From Malassezia japonica (taxonomy: Eukaryota; Basidiomycota; Malasseziomycetes; Malasseziales; Malasseziaceae): 64,000 nt of DNA. This document shows positions 59,201-64,000 of this stretch, piece after piece. The stretch lies in the NCBI RefSeq assembly GCF_029542785.1, contig NC_083370.1, positions 558,001 through 622,000 of the forward strand. The letters run 5' to 3'. The position numbers and the translations under genes were made by a program. The first letter of the stretch is position 1. Every line of letters begins with the position of its first letter. The notes under the pieces were generated by a model that saw nothing but the letters and a program-made list of their open reading frames with translations, was not told the origin of the DNA and did not search any database.

Positions 59201-62200
59201 GCTGCGCGTTGCCGAGGACGCCGAGCAGTACGTCCCCGAATCGTCCGTGCGCATGTCGAACGATGCGCAGCAGTACGTGCGTGTCGGGGAGGAGCACTAC
59301 ATCCGCCCTGGCGACGGCGGCGCACCGCCGATCGAGGTGCTGCAGAGCGCGCCGACGCGCGAGACAACCGCCGCCGAGGCGCAAGAGGTGCTCACGGGCC
59401 CTGCGCCGAACAGCGCGCAGACCGACGCGCCGTTTGCCTTCCCGGCCCAAGGCACGCCGTCCGACGTGCAGCCGGAGCGCAGCGTGCCGGAGCGCGACGA
59501 GGCCAGCTGGGCGCCGGAGCAGGGCGCGACGCTCACGCCGCAGCCCAGCCAGGGCGCAGCCACGCTCACGCCGCAGCCTGGCCAGGGCGCCGCGATGCTT
59601 GCGCCGCAGCCCGTGCAGGGCTCGCCGATGCATGCACAGGCCCAGCAGACCTCGCCGATGCTCGCGCAGCCGCAGACCTCGCCGCTGCACGCTGGCCCCT
59701 CGGACTTTTCGCCGAACCCCAGCGAGATCCCGAGCGGCGGCCGCTTCACGCCGCCGAGCGAGCCGCAGGTGATGTCGGTGATGAGCCCCATGAGCCCGAA
59801 TGCGTCGAAGCAGTCGACGTTCTCGACGAGCTCGCGCTCGCCCCGCCGTCTCCGCCACTCTGCGTCGTCTGACCGCCTGAACACGACCAATTCGCCGAAC
59901 GGCGCTCGCGGCTTCCTTGCCAAGATGTCGCCCAAGCTCAAGTGGGGCCGCAAGAAGAAGGGCGAGGAGCGCAAGGTGCCAAGCGTCTCGGCGCCGATTG
60001 CCGCAATGCCCCTGCCGACCTCGGACGAGTACTCGGACGCGGAGGCGAATGCGCGCCTGTCCACCGCGAGCGTCTCGTCGGTGAGCAAGGGCCGCGGCAT
60101 GACGCGCTCCGGCGTGCCCTACTTTGACCCTACGACGCTCGTCCGCTCGCCGAACCTTGGCGGCGGCGGCGACACCGAGTACGGCCAGCCGAACCCCGTA
60201 TTCCGCATGAACGGCGCAAGTGCGTCGCTGCCGACGTTGCTGCAAAACAGCCCTGGCAACGAGCCGAGCGTCGCGCAGCTGCGCTCGCCGTTCAGCGCGG
60301 GCCCCCACGACGCAGACAACTCGGGCGTCTTCCCGGGCGGTGCCGACATCCCGAGCCCCGAGCTGCACCAGAGCGCACTCAACACGGGGCAGTGGGGCAT
60401 GCCGCCCCAGCAGCCCGAGCGCTGGGATGCGCAGCCGAACGTCAACACCGAGGTGCCGGCGATGCCCCCGTCGCACTCCTTCTCCTTTGACGACCCTCAG
60501 CACAGCGTGCCGCTCCCGTCGCAGTACGTCGCGCAGCAGCAGGCTGAGTCGCGCAGCGCACAGCAGCAGGCTGCCGAGCCGCGCAGCGCACAGGAGCCGT
60601 GGCAGGAACAGGGCTTTGGTCAGACGCCGCGCGATGCCGCACCGTCGTCGCATGGAGCGAACGCGATCAATGCACCGGGCAACTATGGCTCGGGCGTCGT
60701 GCACCCGGTCAACACGGCCGGCTCAGCGCCGGCCGTGGCGCAGGGCCTGTCGACCGGTGCGACGAACACGGCCGTCGCTGGCAGCGACGCGGTCGGCCAG
60801 GCCGGCCACGCGCGTGCGCCAAACGCCATGACCTCGGTCGAGGCCCCGGGGCAGTTCGCCCAGGACGGCGCGGGAATGGGCAGCAGCGCCTTGCGTTCTG
60901 CCGAGAATGCCGGCCAGAGCGCCGCAGACACGACTGGCAGCAGCGGCCACCGCAAGACCGACTCGGTGAGCAGTGTCGGCCGCGGCGCGCTCAACTCGGT
61001 CACGACCATGGGCCCCAACGCCTCGGGCAGCGGCGCGTTCGGAGCGTCGAGCAACGCCGGAAGTGGCGCGCTGGACACTGCGAGCGACGCGGGCCGTGGC
61101 GCTTTTGACACGGCCGGCCAGGCGGGTAGCGGCGCCTTTGGTGCTGCCGGCCACGCAGGCCGTGGCGTTTCCGATGCTGCTGGCAACGTCGGTGGCGGTG
61201 CTTTCGACGCGGCCGGCAACGCCGGTCGCGGCGCCTTTGACACCGTGGGCAACGTTGGTGGTGGCGCCTTTAACACCGCAGGCAACGTTGGTGGTGGCGC
61301 CTTTGACACTGCTGGCAATGTCGGTGGCGGTGCGCTGAACACCGCGGGCAACGTCGGCCGCGGCACGTTTGACACGGTCGGCAACGTGGGCGGCGGTGCG
61401 CTCAGCTCTGCCGGTAATGTTGGCGGCGACGTGTTTGGCGCCGCCGGCAACGTCGGCCGCGGCAGCTTTGATACCGCCGGCAACATTGGTCGCGGCAGCT
61501 TTGATACCGTCGGCAACGTCGGACGCGGCAGCTTTGATACCGTCGGCAACGTCGGCCAAGGTGCGATGAGCACGGCTGGCAATGTCGGCAGCGGCGCTTT
61601 TAACACTGCAGGCAACCTCGGTGGTGGCGCTGCAAACACCGCTGGCAACCTCGGCCAAGGCGCCTTTGGCGCAGTGGGCGACACTGGCCGTGGCGCCTTC
61701 GGCACCGCTGGCAACCTGGGCGGCGGCGCCGTGAACACTGCTGGCAACGTCGGCAGCGGCGCTTTCAACACTGCTGGTAACCTCGGCCAAGGCGCCTTTT
61801 CCACTGCCGGGAACCTTGGCGGTGGTGCGATGAACACCGCCGGCAATGTCGGCAGCGGTGCCTTTAACACTGCCGGCAACCTCGGTGGTGGCGCTGCAAA
61901 CACCACTGGCAACCTCGGCCAAGGCGCCTTTGGCGCTGTGGGTGACACTGGCCGTGGCGCCTTTGGCACTGCCGGCAACCTGGGTGGCGGCGCTTTCAAC
62001 GCCGCCGGCAACGCTGGCAGTGGTGCCTTTAATGCTGCTGGCAACGCGGGCAGCGGCGCGATGGGCACCGCGGGCCACTTGGGTGGCGGTGCGATGGATG
62101 CGGTCGGCCACGCTGGACGTGGCGGTATGCACGGCATCGGCCAGCTCGGCCAAGGCGCAACGAATGCTACGGGCCACGCGGGCCATGGCATTTTCAATGG

Positions 62201-62354
62201 CGCACAGAACACCATGCACTCTATGGAGGATGGCGCGTCGAGCTTTGCGAAAAAGATCCCTGGCATGGACAAGCTGCCTGGTTCCGGCGGCAAGGAGTCC
62301 GGCGGCAAGGGTTTGTTTAACTCGCTGACCGCGGGCTCCTTCCGCAAGGGATAG
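56250..62354 (+). CDS. Giant disordered protein with two 11-residue repeat arrays, unidentified
   Basis: This is an intronless gene of 2,034 residues. A structured N-terminal patch at about residues 115-185 contains RRGILLPLYPTLGGQLYALA and REYGLPSVGGISLYLLEDG, followed by a Trp-containing helix. The rest is Ser/Pro/Ala/Glu-rich and disordered. Residues about 395-460 carry six tandem copies of a TRDERGPSALS-type 11-mer. Residues about 1590-1985 carry 36 in-register copies of a GNVGGGAFDTA-type 11-mer. The C-terminus is basic (FAKKIPGMDKLPG ... GSFRKG). No enzyme motif, signal peptide or transmembrane helix is evident. I do not recognise the family. A lipid-surface or scaffold role is speculation from the repeat period. 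The GTG-initiated extension upstream was not used. Confidence 0.8.
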   Translation: MLRHDSELGAPRDERRPSEDASPFVSQRPGAGPTLPIARNPSAPIALDDFSADEEETHGAPSAPFYNLSQQRSQSRLYSPMRARPAPQNASSSHFVVMVPPADLPTESLPARSATIASHARRGILLPLYPTLGGQLYALAREYGLPSVGGISLYLLEDGHGGGGPRVGDATWAALWSAFFDEADEFDEPPALARESSDAELQRPSPLPYARRTAPLSPRRGLPRMPSNASFSSQRSTSAASFALENGRLPIVGRFEWAVDPQRARWWRSFIGQGSEQDSERSEPASAPLPARSLSGSGPKPLRLNSQLSPGTVRRTAPRELPHVPDSGPPSAPYTDATSAPFSDIPKPAEPASADAVLGTPFGNDEPSTSRAELPSQRAPSNASGQGRVPSGASARNERAPSALSARDERGPSALSTRDERGPSALSTRDERGPSALSTRDERVPSALSTRDERAPSALSTRDETQDETPAPKEHHTMSSTVASLSAAAQRFFGGRPQEDKRRSDDLAPARPAFAESVEKPQTPTSPTRDVEAARERVTEMERHSAQARRHAHRASVEVPKSVRRASARISEAVSNRPPATSTPPPESYAQEPEAPQDERTDTAPAADADEEQLHALRNTTAATRFGRLHKSPAPSERAQVGQHSIARKSIVRPPSRPTEGDIFGTAPEGVSSAENAQRRMGHQKGDSLRSPIVLGTQLPDAPKSEPQLDPVQLSRQSSVEFDNTLGDLQRALELLSPRQRSRASYVPRTSALARGPSFGSGPADAPNASPPKSRRLFADEGSNAELVPGLSPSAPVSEMRDGDATRESRPLSTGTPAYVRYGIADASTSSVIDKQPVDPRHAARFSQDQWSQDSHQHSLQMPAMRGAADAPSGAYTVPEVQPLNVPRRSELLDSQDDDAADSVGAAMQLDALDESMTQSEVTHDAPPPLPPKDTHDEPLENVLQGMNQSRAENAYAPRGEDEWAQWSAGASVAQPEPPAPAPALRVAEDAEQYVPESSVRMSNDAQQYVRVGEEHYIRPGDGGAPPIEVLQSAPTRETTAAEAQEVLTGPAPNSAQTDAPFAFPAQGTPSDVQPERSVPERDEASWAPEQGATLTPQPSQGAATLTPQPGQGAAMLAPQPVQGSPMHAQAQQTSPMLAQPQTSPLHAGPSDFSPNPSEIPSGGRFTPPSEPQVMSVMSPMSPNASKQSTFSTSSRSPRRLRHSASSDRLNTTNSPNGARGFLAKMSPKLKWGRKKKGEERKVPSVSAPIAAMPLPTSDEYSDAEANARLSTASVSSVSKGRGMTRSGVPYFDPTTLVRSPNLGGGGDTEYGQPNPVFRMNGASASLPTLLQNSPGNEPSVAQLRSPFSAGPHDADNSGVFPGGADIPSPELHQSALNTGQWGMPPQQPERWDAQPNVNTEVPAMPPSHSFSFDDPQHSVPLPSQYVAQQQAESRSAQQQAAEPRSAQEPWQEQGFGQTPRDAAPSSHGANAINAPGNYGSGVVHPVNTAGSAPAVAQGLSTGATNTAVAGSDAVGQAGHARAPNAMTSVEAPGQFAQDGAGMGSSALRSAENAGQSAADTTGSSGHRKTDSVSSVGRGALNSVTTMGPNASGSGAFGASSNAGSGALDTASDAGRGAFDTAGQAGSGAFGAAGHAGRGVSDAAGNVGGGAFDAAGNAGRGAFDTVGNVGGGAFNTAGNVGGGAFDTAGNVGGGALNTAGNVGRGTFDTVGNVGGGALSSAGNVGGDVFGAAGNVGRGSFDTAGNIGRGSFDTVGNVGRGSFDTVGNVGQGAMSTAGNVGSGAFNTAGNLGGGAANTAGNLGQGAFGAVGDTGRGAFGTAGNLGGGAVNTAGNVGSGAFNTAGNLGQGAFSTAGNLGGGAMNTAGNVGSGAFNTAGNLGGGAANTTGNLGQGAFGAVGDTGRGAFGTAGNLGGGAFNAAGNAGSGAFNAAGNAGSGAMGTAGHLGGGAMDAVGHAGRGGMHGIGQLGQGATNATGHAGHGIFNGAQNTMHSMEDGASSFAKKIPGMDKLPGSGGKESGGKGLFNSLTAGSFRKG
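57432..57629 (+). repeat. Six tandem 33-nt repeats (TRDERGPSALS)
   Basis: Copies begin at 57432, 57465, 57498, 57531, 57564 and 57597, with a partial seventh (TRDET). The third and fourth are nearly identical in DNA, pointing to recent unit duplication. All are in frame, encoding ARNERAPSALS, ARDERGPSALS, TRDERGPSALS (twice), TRDERVPSALS and TRDERAPSALS. Confidence 0.9.
61017..62204 (+). repeat. 36 in-register 33-nt repeats (GNVGGGAFDTA)
   Basis: From 61050 to 62204 there are exactly 35 units of 33 nt without a single indel, plus one degenerate unit at 61017. Consensus G-N-V/L-G-x-G-A-F-x-T-A, with x often Gly, Arg, Ser or Gln. A five-unit block recurs eight units (264 nt) later, starting near 61578 and again near 61842, showing higher-order duplication. 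Confidence 0.9.
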
Positions 62355-62399
62355 AGTACTATAGCAGTGATAATGGTCAACAGGCAGATATATTGCTAC

Positions 62400-64000
62400 C
62401 TAGTACAAACGCGTAGTGATACCCATACTCATCAGCTCCTGGAACAGAAGCTTGGCCGCGTACGGAATGTGAATTTGCGAGATGGACGTGCGATTGCGGC
62501 ACGCGCGGCACTCGAACGTGTTCTTGCGCAAGTTCGCGATCGCCGTCAGGCCACAAATGTCACAAATGTGCAGGCGGTACGCGTCACTGGCGTCGTACAT
62601 GCGCTCCTTCAAAAAGTTGGCCATACCGTGCGAGATCATACAGTCGCGCTCCATCTCACCGAAACGCAGACCACCGTCACGCGAGCGACCCTCGACGGGC
62701 TGGCGCGTGAGGATCTGTACGGGACCACGCGCACGCGAGTGGATCTTGTCGTCGACCATGTGCTTCAGGCGCTGGTAGTACGTCGGGCCGAGGTACACCT
62801 GCGCCTGCAGCTTGCGGCCCGTGTGGCCGTTGTACATCACCTCCAGGCCACGCGACTGGTAGCCAAGCGAGTGGAGAATGTCCGACACGCCCTTGACCGT
62901 GAGGTCGGTAAAGGGCGTCGCATCACCTTCCTGGCCCGAGAGCGTCGCGACCTTGGAAAGGAGACACTCGACCAAGTGCCCGATGGTCATACGACTGGGA
63001 ATGGCGTGGGGGTTGATGATAATGTCCGGCGTGATACCCTCGGCAGTGAACGGCAGGTCCTCTTGGCGGTAGGTAATACCCACCGTACCCTTCTGCCCGT
63101 GACGCGAGGCAAACTTGTCGCCGACCTGCGGCACACGCGTCGAGCGCACACGGACCTTGACGAACTTGGCGCCTTCGCCGTTTGTCGTGATGAGTACCTG
63201 GTCGATGATACCGCTCTCGGTGCTCTTCATCGGCGTACTGACGTCCTTCTTGGTGTGCGTCTTGCTGCGCATACCCAGCTCGTCGCTGTCCGGCGGCAAC
63301 GGCGCCGTCTTGCCGATGATAATGTCCTCGCCGGAGACACGCGTGCCGGGCGGTACGAGGCCGTCCACGTCGAGCTTCTCATAGGTACCATGCTTCAGGC
63401 GGATGGCCGTGTCGCGCGTCGGCTTCTCAAACTCCTCCATAGTAATCACACCGACCTTCTTCTCCATGTCCTGGAAGGTGCGGTAGTAGAGCGAGCGGAA
63501 GAGACCGCGGTCGATCGCCGACTGGTTCATAATCACCGAGTCCTCCTGGTTGTAGCCCGAGTAGCAGAGAATCGCGACAATCGCATTCTGACCCGCAGGC
63601 AGCTCACGGAAGCGGAGGTACTCCATCGCACGCGTCGTCGCGAGGGGCTTTTGCGGATAGTACAGGATATTCGCCATGGTGTCCATACGAATCTGGTAGT
63701 TGGTCAAAAAGACACCCATCGCCTGCTTGCCCATTGCCGACTGGTAGGTGTTACGCGGCGACTGGTTGTGGTCGGGGAAGGGAATGATGCTGGCACACAC
63801 ACCAAGGATCATTGCCGGGTGGATCTCGCAATGCGTCCAGGTGTCGGGCGCAAAGGTGTGGATGGAGCGCAGGCGGCGTGTCGCGTCCGACGACTCGGTC
63901 GACAGGTTGCCGTTCGACGCCTTGAACTCGCGCGACTGCTCGAGATCGTAGGGCGACATGCAGATCAGCACCGTCTCCTCCTCCGCCGTGTCCAGATACT
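62400..64000 (-). CDS. RPB2: RNA polymerase II subunit Rpb2, C-terminal part (partial)
   Basis: The frame is open from the window edge to the stop at 62400 and encodes about 533 residues of the C-terminal half. It opens [18 protein letters not shown] and includes [76 protein letters not shown] and [17 protein letters not shown]. It ends with a zinc ribbon (HICDICGL ... [18 protein letters not shown]). These are the hybrid-binding, wall, anchor and clamp regions of the second-largest polymerase II subunit. The Rpb2-type C-terminus ([16 protein letters not shown]) distinguishes it from polymerase I and III paralogues. The gene begins outside the window. Confidence 0.97.
   Translation of the reverse strand, partial: YLDTAEEETVLICMSPYDLEQSREFKASNGNLSTESSDATRRLRSIHTFAPDTWTHCEIHPAMILGVCASIIPFPDHNQSPRNTYQSAMGKQAMGVFLTNYQIRMDTMANILYYPQKPLATTRAMEYLRFRELPAGQNAIVAILCYSGYNQEDSVIMNQSAIDRGLFRSLYYRTFQDMEKKVGVITMEEFEKPTRDTAIRLKHGTYEKLDVDGLVPPGTRVSGEDIIIGKTAPLPPDSDELGMRSKTHTKKDVSTPMKSTESGIIDQVLITTNGEGAKFVKVRVRSTRVPQVGDKFASRHGQKGTVGITYRQEDLPFTAEGITPDIIINPHAIPSRMTIGHLVECLLSKVATLSGQEGDATPFTDLTVKGVSDILHSLGYQSRGLEVMYNGHTGRKLQAQVYLGPTYYQRLKHMVDDKIHSRARGPVQILTRQPVEGRSRDGGLRFGEMERDCMISHGMANFLKERMYDASDAYRLHICDICGLTAIANLRKNTFECRACRNRTSISQIHIPYAAKLLFQELMSMGITTRLY

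Noticed and set aside
61017..62204. Regular repeats considered as a CRISPR-like or satellite array
   Set aside because: Repeats are contiguous, have no spacers, and are in frame within a single long coding region.
60683..62380. Long minus-strand frames opposite the 11-mer array
   Set aside because: The repeat DNA has no stops in several frames, so the antisense frames are by-products. The plus frame continues from 4.5 kb of coding sequence.
1..64000. Search by eye for tRNA genes, rRNA, transposons and integrated viral sequence
   Set aside because: None of the gaps shows a cloverleaf, terminal repeats, integrase, reverse transcriptase or polymerase signatures; most gaps are under 100 nt.

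Overview
The window looks like a nuclear chromosome segment of a GC-rich basidiomycetous yeast, most probably a Malassezia species. The reasons are fungal gene content (nucleoporins, Yju2, Sad1, Prp45, Csl4, Ltv1, Rpb2), a GC content around 65% in most genes, extreme compaction, and tiny introns of the form GTACGT...CTNAC-NCAG. The genus is inferred from these features, not proven. I recognise about 39 protein-coding genes and no tRNA, rRNA, transposon or CRISPR array.

Layout. 0-16.6 kb is a dense run of alternating-strand housekeeping genes: the end of an L-serine dehydratase, Nup54/57, inositol monophosphatase, a Rad51 paralogue, D-aminoacyl-tRNA deacylase, a GCIP-like protein, Yju2, a small membrane protein, an F-box-like protein, Pbp1/ataxin-2, peptidyl-tRNA hydrolase, Coq1, Cus2/Tat-SF1 and a Nup50-like nucleoporin. 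16.6-22.7 kb holds a PDK1-type kinase, then a tandem pair of very small secreted proteins that I do not recognise, then a DUF4112-like protein. 22.7-34 kb carries Hem13, DNA polymerase eta, Prp45/SNW1, an amino-acid permease, Leu2, an acetyl-CoA transporter and a hot-dog thioesterase. 34-37.6 kb is a lower-GC island with two tandem MFS transporters. 37.7-55.8 kb carries Sad1, aspartyl aminopeptidase, a GATA-finger protein, a PPR-like protein, Csl4, Ltv1, a WS/DGAT-like acyltransferase, pyruvate dehydrogenase E2, Rmi1 and a deaminase-fold protein. 56-62.4 kb is one 2,034-residue disordered protein with two different 11-residue repeat arrays. The window ends inside RPB2.

Gene organisation. I could place 38 introns by reading frame and homology; 30 are exactly 22 nt and the rest are 21-33 nt. 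The branchpoint-like CTNAC lies only about 5 nt from the acceptor AG. Convergent genes commonly end within 0-14 nt of each other, and two pairs share the bases CTAG as overlapping stop codons. Divergent start codons are often only 20-90 nt apart. Promoters, UTRs and 3' ends must therefore overlap neighbouring genes.

The most interesting candidates for something undescribed are the minimal-intron architecture, the paired small secreted proteins with matching gene structure and promoters, and the 11-mer repeat protein. Shared themes in the gene content are pre-mRNA splicing (Yju2, Cus2, Prp45, Sad1), DNA repair (Rad51 paralogue, Pol eta, Rmi1), nuclear pore, and mitochondrial or lipid metabolism. 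This is an ordinary mix with no sign of a dedicated cluster apart from the tandem duplications.
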